The notes under the pieces: generated by a model
What the model was told of the DNA's origin: nothing
The model's input: only the letters and a program-made list of their open reading frames with translations
Database searches by the model: none
Assembly (NCBI GenBank): GCA_039045975.1
Contig: JBCCJA010000037.1
Location: forward strand, 1-39,388
Length of the DNA: 39,388 nt
Direction: 5' to 3'
From: JBCCJA01 sp039045975
Lineage (GTDB): Bacteria > Planctomycetota > Planctomycetia > Planctomycetales > Planctomycetaceae
In this document: positions 16,926 to 24,007 of the stretch, piece by piece
Layout: every line of letters begins with the position of its first letter
Position numbering within the stretch: position 1 is the first letter of the stretch
Program-made: the position numbers and the translations under genes

Positions 16926-17330
16926 TCAGGCCAGCGCGAGCGGAAGGTCGACGCATTCCGGGAACAGGGCGAGTTGATTGGCCGCGAACGGGTGACGAAC
17001 GGACGGCCCGCGAGGCCTGACGCCCTCTCGCGTCGATCGAGTCGTGTTCGGTTTCGAATCGTGTTGCGGCTCGGTGGTGTGTCGCCAGAAGACGAGCGGG
17101 ACTTCTCCGTCAGCCTGGTCGACGTCTCGGTGCAGCCAACATTCCCAACGTGTTTCGACACCATCGACCGACGCCGTCACGGTGCACGGCTTGTTTCTCA
17201 CTAAGTCGATCCGGTCGCGGAGCACGACGAAGTCGGGGCCGATTTGCGACAGCACGGCCACGGTGGTTCCCTGAGTCAAAGTCAGGTCGACATCGGCGGA
17301 GGCCCGCGACTCGTTCATGTGCTCGCCCAT
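16926..17330 (-). CDS. Hypothetical protein, divergent partner of kinase-like gene
   Basis: The 134-aa protein is mostly beta-strand in character, with the block TVAVLSQIGPDFVVLRDRID and a conserved-looking ECWLHRDV segment. It has no signal peptide, membrane segment or recognised domain. Its ATG (17330, or 17318 internally) overlaps the start region of the divergent kinase-like gene by 14 bp, so the two share a 5' region. It may be a functional partner of that kinase-like protein, but only the layout supports this. Confidence 0.6.
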   Translation of the reverse strand: MGEHMNESRASADVDLTLTQGTTVAVLSQIGPDFVVLRDRIDLVRNKPCTVTASVDGVETRWECWLHRDVDQADGEVPLVFWRHTTEPQHDSKPNTTRSTREGVRPRGPSVRHPFAANQLALFPECVDLPLALA

Positions 17331-17953
17331 TGAAGCACTCTATGCCGATCCGTTGCGCCGGTTGAAAGCCTACGCCGAGTCACGCCGCCTGATTTTGCGT
17401 TCCCGCCTCGGTTTCGGCCAAGACGGCATCGTCTATCAAACCGATCTCCCGTCCGCTCTGAAGGCTTTCAAGCATCGTGAGCTTTTCGATCGCGAGGTGC
17501 GTGTCTATGAGAGAATCGCCCGCAAGCGTGTCACCCACGTCGGCCGCTTCGCGATCCCGAAATTGATCGATGCCGACGCCGAGAATCGGGTGATCGAAAT
17601 GTCGGTGGTGCGGCGCCCGTTCGTTCTCGGTTTCTCGGCCGCGGGGCTTGACCGGTTCGACAACGATTGGTCGCAGGATTGCCGCGTTGAAAACCACAAC
17701 GAAACAAGCCCTCGGCGCCAGCCGTGGAGGAAGTCTGGACGACGAAGCTATGTCCTCCACGGCTGACGCCGAGGGCTCGTATGACTTTTCGATACGGTAA
17801 CTGAGGATGGAAACCTTCCGGGCGCGACAGGAAGCCTCGGAGAGATACGGCGATCGATGGCCCGAAGTGAGCCGAGTGTTGCTGATTTTTGAACGCCAGC
17901 TCGGTGTCTATCTGGCCGACGTCAAACCGGGGAACATCGAGTTCGAGGATTAA
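17317..17953 (+). pseudogene. Small protein-kinase-like gene disrupted by a REPIN
   Basis: The 5' part (17317-17690) encodes a kinase-like N-lobe: a glycine-rich loop in LGFGQDGIVYQT, a Lys in SALKAFKHRE, and then the hydrophobic core. The frame then enters a palindromic element (17707-17777) and stops at 17766. The 3' part continues in another frame from ATG 17807 to TAA 17951-17953 and contains the catalytic-loop-like sequence ADVKPGNIEFED. The two parts together would make a compact kinase-like protein of about 170-190 aa. The palindrome therefore appears to have split a formerly intact gene, separating the ATP-binding lobe from the catalytic loop. Confidence 0.75.
17707..17777. repeat. 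REPIN-type palindrome inserted in kinase-like gene
   Basis: The arms are 25 bp (17707-17731 and 17753-17777) with one mismatch. The core is AGCCCTCGGCGYCAGCCGTG, and the spacer is 21 bp. Two inverted REP hairpin sequences around a short spacer is the REPIN layout. The arms are unrelated in sequence to the palindromes bounding the RAYT unit at 1657-2361. Confidence 0.85.
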
Positions 17954-17958
17954 CACAC

Positions 17959-18813
17959 CTATCGCCTCATCACCGCCCGCGTCATGTGATACCCCCCGAT
18001 CGCCTTCCGTTTGATCGTCACCATCGCCAGGCCGGCGACCAGCAGCATGAACCGCATGCGGTGTTTGTGCTCGACGGCGATGTCCCGCAGCGTGCACGAC
18101 TCGGCGACCTCGGCCGCGGGGCAGAGGTCTTTCAGGTCCTCGGCCCGCTCCATCGTCCACGAGAACGACGCGCCGAGGCGGTCCTCGAGCCCCCGCTTCC
18201 GCTGCACGGCGACGCCGGCCTCGGTCAGGGCGTCGAACGTCACGACGGCCCCCGGGAGCTTGTCCGCGATCCGCGCTAGCAGCTCCCGCACCCGGCCCCC
18301 GTCGAGGTACATCAAGACGCCCTCGATCGTGAAGAGCCACGGCCCGCCGGTTTCCGCGGCCCGGTCGATCCAGTCGGTGTCGGTGATCGACCCGGTCATC
18401 AGCGTTCGTCGGTCGTTCTCGGCGATGTGCTCCCGCCGGACCGCCATGACGTCGGGCAGGTCGAGTTCGAACCAGCGGCCCGGGCCGGTGCCGGTGCTTT
18501 CGACGTCGCCGGTGATCCGCTCGTACCGCGTGTTGAGTCCGACCCCCGCCTCGACGACGGTGCCGTCGGGGTGTTCGTCGAGGAACGCCCGCGTCCAGGC
18601 GTCGAACTTCAGCGTCCGCAGCACGATGCCGAGCCGGCCCGAATAGTCCTTCAGGAACGCCGCGTCGTCCCGCCCGAGCGCCCGCCACAGCCGCGTCGCC
18701 GTCGGGTCGCGGAACAGGGCCTTGGACCGCGAGTCCTCGACGGCCCGGCTCCAGACCGGCAGCACGAGCGTTTCTTCGACGCGGTCGGCACGCGGGGGGG
18801 CGGTGTCGGTCAT
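17959..18813 (-). CDS. LCM-family class I SAM methyltransferase
   Basis: The 284-aa protein belongs to the leucine carboxyl methyltransferase fold family (Ppm1/TIGR00027-like). Its SAM-binding segment is TVVEAGVGLNTRYERI, with RWFELDLPDVMAVRREHI and LFTIEGVLMYLDGG downstream. Bacterial members mostly O-methylate small molecules or polyketide precursors; the substrate is unknown here. The ATG at 18813 is chosen as the natural start of the domain; the longer upstream frame is basic and unrelated. It converges on the disrupted kinase-like gene, with stops 5 bp apart. Confidence 0.85.
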   Translation of the reverse strand: MTDTAPPRADRVEETLVLPVWSRAVEDSRSKALFRDPTATRLWRALGRDDAAFLKDYSGRLGIVLRTLKFDAWTRAFLDEHPDGTVVEAGVGLNTRYERITGDVESTGTGPGRWFELDLPDVMAVRREHIAENDRRTLMTGSITDTDWIDRAAETGGPWLFTIEGVLMYLDGGRVRELLARIADKLPGAVVTFDALTEAGVAVQRKRGLEDRLGASFSWTMERAEDLKDLCPAAEVAESCTLRDIAVEHKHRMRFMLLVAGLAMVTIKRKAIGGYHMTRAVMRR

Positions 18814-19084
18814 GGACGGCTCTCGACGGCGAGACCGCGACAGCGTCATCGCGACGGCACGTCGCGTCGAGACCATCAGCGAGGATTCGCACCGATCACA
18901 TCCGCGCCGTGTCGGGGCGACGCTCCGACCGTAACAACCCTTCTCCCCCGGGGGAGTAGGAGCGAATAGCACTCGGTATCGGCGGATCACGGGGCCCGAA
19001 AGCACCCCGCCGCCGGGGCTCCGGGAGGAGCCGGGGAGGGCGGCCGCGGGACGCTTCGGGTGGCCCGGTGATTGACCGACCGGT

Positions 19085-20071
19085 TCAGGCCTCGACCGGC
19101 TTATCGGTCTCGACCCCGAACTCGGCCGGGTCGACGCCGTCGAACGGGTCCATGCAGCCCGGCTTGTCGAGGTCGAGCCGGAAGCCGCGGGGGTATTCGA
19201 AGTCGGCCTTCTTCGTCGCGTACTTCTCGACGAGCCGTTTGACGACGAACACGCCGTGACGGACGGCGTAGCCGACGCCCTTGGTCGGGACGCTGTCGGT
19301 CGGTAGGCCGAGCTGCCGCAGCGTGCGGTTCGCGCGGATCGACCGCACGTGTCGCAGGGCCCGCGGCGTGTAATGCTCCGTCGAGACCGACACGTTCAAC
19401 CCCTCGACGTTCGTGACGCGGTGGGGCGTGTTCTGCGGCCAGGTGATCCATTGGCCCGGTTCGATGTCGAAGACCTCGGCCCGCTCGTCGAACTCGGCCT
19501 TGTAGGGGGCGTCCTCGGAGAGCACGACGTCGCAGATGCCCTCGTAGGTCGCCTGGTCGACGTCACGCCGCCAGTCGGGATAGACGAAGACCTGCTTCTT
19601 GCCGCGGACGTGCCAGAGGATGTTCTGCGGCACATCGACGTGGTAGTAGACGAGCGCCTCGGGCGAGCTGATCAGGATGTTCGCCGACCGCCGCGTCGCG
19701 ACGAAGCCGGGGCAGTGTTCTTCGAGCTCGTCGTACATCGCGTCGACGAGGCGGGCGTAGTCGGGCGCCTGCTCCATGATCTTGCGGACGTTCAGCCAGA
19801 AGCGGCCCCGCTTGATCGCCTCGAGCAGCATCGCGCCGTCGGCGTGGTCGAACTCGCCCTCGGACCAGGCGTACTGCGTCGGCTCGGTGCCCATCGCGGT
19901 GAAGCCGAGCAGGTGCCGCGGCGTACGGTCGATCAGCTCGATCAGCTTCTCGTCGGTGAACAGCCCCGACTCCGCGAGCCGGTGCGTCGCGGTGAAGACG
20001 CTGCCCTCGATCGAGTCGGCACAGCCGATGTGTTCGGGCAGATCGAGCAGGGGGCGGGAGTCGACAGACAT
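19085..20071 (-). CDS. JmjC/cupin-8-like 2-oxoglutarate-Fe(II) oxygenase, paralogue 1
   Basis: The product is 328 aa. The metal-binding triad is readable: H144-x-D146 in YYHVDVPQN and the distal H217 in WPQNTPHRV, with K159 (RGKK) in the position that often contacts 2-oxoglutarate. The fold resembles bacterial cupin-8/JmjC-like hydroxylases. A paralogue at 22617-23570 shares long identical blocks (CPGF-ATRRSANILISSP, NVSVSTEHYTPRALR) and about two thirds of residues by eye. Substrates of such enzymes include proteins and lipids; none can be assigned. The ATG at 20071 fits the start of homology with the paralogue. Confidence 0.8.
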   Translation of the reverse strand: MSVDSRPLLDLPEHIGCADSIEGSVFTATHRLAESGLFTDEKLIELIDRTPRHLLGFTAMGTEPTQYAWSEGEFDHADGAMLLEAIKRGRFWLNVRKIMEQAPDYARLVDAMYDELEEHCPGFVATRRSANILISSPEALVYYHVDVPQNILWHVRGKKQVFVYPDWRRDVDQATYEGICDVVLSEDAPYKAEFDERAEVFDIEPGQWITWPQNTPHRVTNVEGLNVSVSTEHYTPRALRHVRSIRANRTLRQLGLPTDSVPTKGVGYAVRHGVFVVKRLVEKYATKKADFEYPRGFRLDLDKPGCMDPFDGVDPAEFGVETDKPVEA

Positions 20072-20250
20072 GGCGTGGGAGCGGCTAGGGTCCGGGCGGG
20101 TTTCGCCTCAAACCTAGGTGACCCCTGCGACGCGTAAGCGACTTCACCGCCCGGCGGCGTGATCGGGGCCGACCCGACCGTCCGCCGTCGTTACAACCCG
20201 CATCGGCGTCAGCAGACCTGGTCTTCGAGCAGTGCCCGCGAGTCGACGCG

Positions 20251-20571
20251 TCACCGGCGGTCACCCATCAGTCGCCGCGACTCGGACGACGCCCGCTCCC
20301 AGTCGCCCGCTTCGGCGGTCGCGAGTACGTCGTGCAGCAGCGCCGCCTCGCGGCCGCTGATCTCGCCGGAAGATTCCGCCTCCGACACCGCCGTCGCGAT
20401 CTCCGCTAGCCGGTCGGAAGCTTTCGTCCGTGCCACGACATGGCTCGACCGCGCGAGCTTGAACGCCGCCGGGCTCAGGCCCGAAGACGTCACGCCGCCG
20501 CAGCCCGACGCGATGCAACTTATCAATATGACGGCCGTCAGGCGACCGACGGATCGCGAGATCGCCCGCAT
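20251..20571 (-). CDS. Small lipoprotein following a DUF1559 gene
   Basis: The 106-aa protein has a hydrophobic leader ending in a lipobox-like ISCIASGC, followed by an Ala/Ser-rich helical region. Unlike the lipoproteins of the three modules further right, it shows no carboxypeptidase-regulatory-like beta domain. Its ATG begins 1 bp after the DUF1559 stop, so the two are translated together. It corresponds by position to the lipoprotein slot of the modules. Confidence 0.7.
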   Translation of the reverse strand: MRAISRSVGRLTAVILISCIASGCGGVTSSGLSPAAFKLARSSHVVARTKASDRLAEIATAVSEAESSGEISGREAALLHDVLATAEAGDWERASSESRRLMGDRR

Positions 20572-20572
20572 C

Positions 20573-21670
20573 TCAAAACTCCCCCAAGACTTCGCCCTCG
20601 TCCATGCTCGACAGGTTGGCGAACACGAACAGGTCGATGTTTTCACTGATGAAACGGACCGTGCCGTCGCCAAGGCAGATCTGCCCGCCGCCGACGTGCT
20701 CCGAGTACATCTGCCCGACGTGGAAGGCCGGGAAGTTGACCGGGTGGATGATCGGCTGCCCGAACGAATCGACCTCGCCCCCCGAAGGTCCGGCGTGCAC
20801 CAGCGTCAGCGTCGCGGCGGTGTCGGGGCCGTTATCGGGGTTCGAGACCCGCGGCGTCGTCCCGGCGCCCGGCACGACGCCGACCCACGTTTTGTCCGAC
20901 CAGAACGACGAGTGCTCGCCGAGGAAAATCGTGTTCGATAGGCCGTCGGTCACGTCACGGAACCGCGTCGACGAATTTCTATAAAACGGCCCGTCGACCA
21001 TTTTCGAGACGTCCCCGAAGACGTCGACGGGCGTTGTCGCCGGACCGTTCCCCACGAAAACGTTTACGGTGCCTGCCGTCCCGCCGCAGTCGCCCCAGCA
21101 CGACTCCTGGCCGTGCGAGGCGACGTAATGGGTCCGGCCGAGGAAAATCTCCGCCGGCTGGTTCGGCAGGCCGGTCACTGGCGGGGGTAGAGGCTGTGTG
21201 TCGTCCCACATGTCGTCGAGTTCCCGGACGACGAAGGCGTCGTCGCCGCCGGTCGCCGACGGGCAGAGGAAGACCGGCAGCTTCTCGTCGACGAACGCGG
21301 CGTTCGCCGTGTGCCACAGCGGCAGTTCGAGCGTCAGCCCGTCGTAGATGTTGTCCTGCTCCAGGAACGGCAGGATCAGCGTGCCCCAGCCCCAGCCGGG
21401 GGCGGCGTCCCACGTGTCGGGGTCGGCCCCGGCGGCGGTCGCTTCCGCGGCCGTCGTGACGAACTCGGTGTAGAACCCGGCCGGCAGGCAGCGGTGGGTG
21501 TCGTGGTAGTTGTGCAGCGCCAGACCGAGCTGCTTCAGGTTGTTTTTGCAGCTCGTGCGTCGTGCCGCCTCGCGTGCTTGCTGCACGGCGGGCAGGAGCA
21601 GGGCGACGATGACCGCGATGATCGCGATCACCACGAGCAGCTCGATGAGTGTGAACCCGCGTCGCGGCAT
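20573..21670 (-). CDS. DUF1559 prepilin-like protein (without sigma/FecR partners)
   Basis: The 365-aa protein has a very short leader, MPRRG, followed by the class III/type IV prepilin signature FTLIELLVVIAIIAVIVALL and RRTSCKNNLKQLGLALHNYH. The C-terminus has ICLGDGTVRFISENIDL. DUF1559 proteins are a large planctomycete family thought to be exported pseudopilin-like surface proteins. It forms a pair with the lipoprotein at 20251 and diverges from mntR across a 147-bp gap containing a dyad that could bind MntR. Confidence 0.93.
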   Translation of the reverse strand: MPRRGFTLIELLVVIAIIAVIVALLLPAVQQAREAARRTSCKNNLKQLGLALHNYHDTHRCLPAGFYTEFVTTAAEATAAGADPDTWDAAPGWGWGTLILPFLEQDNIYDGLTLELPLWHTANAAFVDEKLPVFLCPSATGGDDAFVVRELDDMWDDTQPLPPPVTGLPNQPAEIFLGRTHYVASHGQESCWGDCGGTAGTVNVFVGNGPATTPVDVFGDVSKMVDGPFYRNSSTRFRDVTDGLSNTIFLGEHSSFWSDKTWVGVVPGAGTTPRVSNPDNGPDTAATLTLVHAGPSGGEVDSFGQPIIHPVNFPAFHVGQMYSEHVGGGQICLGDGTVRFISENIDLFVFANLSSMDEGEVLGEF

Positions 21671-21704
21671 GACGGACGCCTTCGGATAGGGGAATGCCGA
21701 TGTT

Positions 21705-21744
21705 TGTAGCCTGTGCTACATCGCTACTTGTATCATCGGCTACA
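21705..21744. promoter_or_regulatory. Candidate MntR operator dyads in the mntR/DUF1559 divergent gap
   Basis: TGTAGC-CTGT-GCTACA (21705-21720) is a perfect 6-bp dyad. A weaker relative, TGTATCATCGGCTACA, lies at 21729-21744. They sit between divergent mntR and the DUF1559 gene, in the least GC-rich part of the gap. Autoregulation is common for this family, so they are reasonable operators, but this is inference. Confidence 0.5.
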
Positions 21745-21817
21745 TCGGAGTCAATCTCCAGTGGTTGCGTCGGCGAAAAATTCCCGAACGATTCGGGGGC
21801 CGCCCGCGAGACGCCCG

Positions 21818-22264
21818 ATGACCGACGCCCCGCCGCCCGAGACCGCCGACCGCCCCGCCCCCGAGGCCAAGCCGCACCGCCGCACCCGCCGTGACCACGC
21901 CACGGAGCTCGCCGAAGACTACGTCGAGGCGATCGCGGAGCTGAGCGCCGAGTCGGGCCACTGCCGCGTCGTCGACCTCGCCCGCCGCTTCGGCGTCAGC
22001 CACGTGACGGTCAACCGCACCATCAAACGGCTGACCCGCGACGGCTACGTCACGTCGGAGCCCTACCGCCCGGTCGAACTGACCGACGCCGGCCGGGCCC
22101 TGGCCGAGACCTCCCGCGCCCGCCACGCGACGGTCCTCGCCTTCCTCCGCGCCATCGGCGTCCCGGAGGAGGTCGCCGCGGTCGACGCCGAGGGCATCGA
22201 GCACCACGTCAGCGCAGAGACGCTGGCGTGTTTTCGGAAGGTGATCGAAGGGCGGGGGGCGTAG
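21818..22264 (+). CDS. mntR: MntR-like manganese-responsive transcriptional regulator
   Basis: The 148-aa DtxR/MntR-family repressor has a winged helix (VVDLARRFGVSHVTVNRTIKR) followed by a metal-binding dimerisation domain. The blocks AEDYVEAIAEL and DAEGIEHHVSAETLACF match the enterobacterial MntR type closely. It has a Pro/Arg-rich N-terminal tail of about 30 residues, and no SH3-like third domain. It would sense Mn(II) and repress uptake genes; no Mn transporter lies in the window. The ATG at 21818 is used; the upstream frame codes for unrelated sequence overlapping the operator region. Confidence 0.85.
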   Translation: MTDAPPPETADRPAPEAKPHRRTRRDHATELAEDYVEAIAELSAESGHCRVVDLARRFGVSHVTVNRTIKRLTRDGYVTSEPYRPVELTDAGRALAETSRARHATVLAFLRAIGVPEEVAAVDAEGIEHHVSAETLACFRKVIEGRGA

Positions 22265-22328
22265 GCCAGGCCCCGCCTGACGTATTTCGAGTCGGCAACG
22301 ACTTTACTTAAGGCAAGTCGAGCCTGCC

Positions 22329-22601
22329 CTACTTGCTTGCTCTGAATACTCGCCGCGCGACGGTCAAGAGTAGCGTTGTGATCGACGCCATCACGAATCC
22401 GCCTACGACAGAGAGCCCGATGACCATGAAGCCGGCTACGACCGTCGTGCCGCAGTAAATTTCGGGTCCGACTTCGGTGGGAAATAAGTATCCGGCTAAA
22501 ATAAAATAGAGTCCGATAAGGAATACTGGTGATGTCCAGCATAAGAAAGCAACTTTTAAAACGCTTCCGGCGTAGTTGCGATTGTCGCTTTCCGTATTCA
22601 T
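22329..22601 (-). CDS. Small membrane protein of unknown function
   Basis: The 90-aa protein has two to three hydrophobic segments (about residues 15-40 and 48-82) and a basic C-terminus (RRVFRASK). The coding region is visibly more AT-rich than its neighbours (for example 22490-22520), which may reflect later acquisition. No domain is recognised. Its start lies 15 bp downstream of the oxygenase stop at 22617, on the same strand, so it could be co-transcribed. Confidence 0.6.
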   Translation of the reverse strand: MNTESDNRNYAGSVLKVAFLCWTSPVFLIGLYFILAGYLFPTEVGPEIYCGTTVVAGFMVIGLSVVGGFVMASITTLLLTVARRVFRASK

Positions 22602-22616
22602 TCGTCGCCCCTTGAA

Positions 22617-23570
22617 TCACACCCGCCCGAACTCCGGCAACTCCCGCCCCTCGATCGGCGCCATGCACCCCTCGGCGTCGAAGTCGATGCGGAAGTTGGT
22701 CGGGTATTCGTAGACCGCCTTCCGGGCCGCGTATTTTTCCGCCAGCCGCTTCGCCGTGAAGACGCCCATGCGGGCGGCGTAGCCGACGCCTTCGGTCGGG
22801 GCCGACGTCGGTCTGAGGCCGAATTTTCTTAAGGTCCGGTTCGCCCGCACGCTCCGCACGTACCGCAACGCCCGCGGCGTGTAGTGCTCGGTCGAGACCG
22901 AGACGTTGAGCCCTTCGAGGTTCTCGACCCGGTGTGGCGTGTTCTGCGGCCAGGTGATCCACTCGCCCGGATTAAGGTCGTACACCTCGGCCCGGTCGTC
23001 GAAGGCGCGACGGTAGGGCACGTCCTCCTCGCGGTCGGCGTCGAGGACGGCCTCGTAGAGATCTTCCGGCACGTCGTCCCGCCAGTCGGGGTAGACGTAT
23101 ACCCGCTTCCGCCCGCGGACGTGCCACAAAATGTTTTGTGGCACGTCGACGTGGTAATAGACCATCGCCGTCGGCGAGCTGATCAGGATGTTCGCGGAGC
23201 GACGCGTCGCCTCGAACCCGGGGCAGAGGTTTTCCAACGCGTCATACAGCTCGTCGACGGCGGCGGCGTGGTCGGGGGCGACCTCCATGACCTTCCGCAC
23301 CGTCAGCCAGAAGCGGCCCCGCTTGACCGCCTCGAGCAGCGTCGCGCCGTCGAAGCCGTCGACGTCGGCCTCGCCCCAGACATAGTTCTCCGGATCGGTC
23401 CCCATCGCGGAGAAACCGAGCATCTCCCGCGGGACCGCGTCGATCAGGCGGGCGAGCGACTCGTCGGTGTAGAGGCCCGAGTCGTCCAGCCGGTGCGTCG
23501 CGGTGAAGACGGTCGACTCGACCGTGCCGGGCTCGCGAATCTCGTCCGGGAGGGTGAGTGGGGCAGACAT
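22617..23570 (-). CDS. JmjC/cupin-8-like 2-oxoglutarate-Fe(II) oxygenase, paralogue 2
   Basis: The 317-aa protein is a paralogue of the enzyme at 19085-20071. It keeps the metal triad (H140-x-D142 in YYHVDVPQN; H213 in WPQNTPHRV) and RGRK in the likely 2-oxoglutarate-binding position. The ATG at 23570 is chosen because homology to the paralogue begins just after it. The two copies share orientation and flank the DUF1559-lipoprotein pair and mntR, which suggests tandem duplication followed by insertion or rearrangement between the copies. Confidence 0.8.
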   Translation of the reverse strand: MSAPLTLPDEIREPGTVESTVFTATHRLDDSGLYTDESLARLIDAVPREMLGFSAMGTDPENYVWGEADVDGFDGATLLEAVKRGRFWLTVRKVMEVAPDHAAAVDELYDALENLCPGFEATRRSANILISSPTAMVYYHVDVPQNILWHVRGRKRVYVYPDWRDDVPEDLYEAVLDADREEDVPYRRAFDDRAEVYDLNPGEWITWPQNTPHRVENLEGLNVSVSTEHYTPRALRYVRSVRANRTLRKFGLRPTSAPTEGVGYAARMGVFTAKRLAEKYAARKAVYEYPTNFRIDFDAEGCMAPIEGRELPEFGRV

Positions 23571-23772
23571 TTCGCCGGGGCTCGGGGTTCGTGTCGCGGG
23601 GGTTGCGCCGAAGCAGATTACCCCGACGGTAGCGGCGCACGGGGCCGTGACGATCTCGGCCATGACGCGTGACGGGCATCCTGTCGGCAAAGGCGTCCGC
23701 ATCGCCCCGTCTTGCCGAATTTGCCGGATTGACCGTGACGCCCGCGGGGCGGTTGTTGTAACTCTTGCAAAC

Positions 23773-23994
23773 ATGCTCCGCGCGCGGACCTTTCGCGGGC
23801 GGAACGTTCGGTCCCGAACCTTCGGTGCCCCATCGGTTTGCGGCCGATCCTTCGCACGCGAACGGTTCGGGGCCCGACCTTTGGCATCCGATTTGTTCGG
23901 ATACGAACCGTCCCGAGAGACAACATTCGCCGGCGAAGGATCGCCCGCGAACCGTCGGCCCGCGAAACACCGGGCCTACGACCGACACAACTGA
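23773..23994 (+). CDS. Candidate small protein of pentapeptide-like repeats
   Basis: This possible 73-aa frame starts at ATG 23773 and stops 13 bp before the metallopeptidase start. Its residues 4-58 fall into five-residue units with F, V or L in every third position (RTFRG RNVRS RTFGA PSVCG, then RSFAR ERFGA). This resembles a degenerate pentapeptide-repeat solenoid, although the usual Ala-Asp/Asn-Leu pattern is not kept. The ribosome-binding site is weak (TCTTGCAAAC). It may be a real small protein, a decayed gene, or only a DNA-level 15-bp repeat. Confidence 0.3.
   Translation: MLRARTFRGRNVRSRTFGAPSVCGRSFARERFGARPLASDLFGYEPSRETTFAGEGSPANRRPAKHRAYDRHN
23786..23945. repeat. Degenerate 15-bp tandem repeat array
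   Basis: About ten consecutive 15-bp units follow a rough consensus GAACSTTCGGNNCCC, for example GGAACGTTCGGTCCC, GAACCTTCGGTGCCC, GATCCTTCGCACGCG and AACGGTTCGGGGCCC. All plus-strand frames therefore show a five-residue periodicity. The array precedes the metallopeptidase gene. Confidence 0.65.
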
Positions 23995-24007
23995 CAGGTC
24001 ACAGGGC

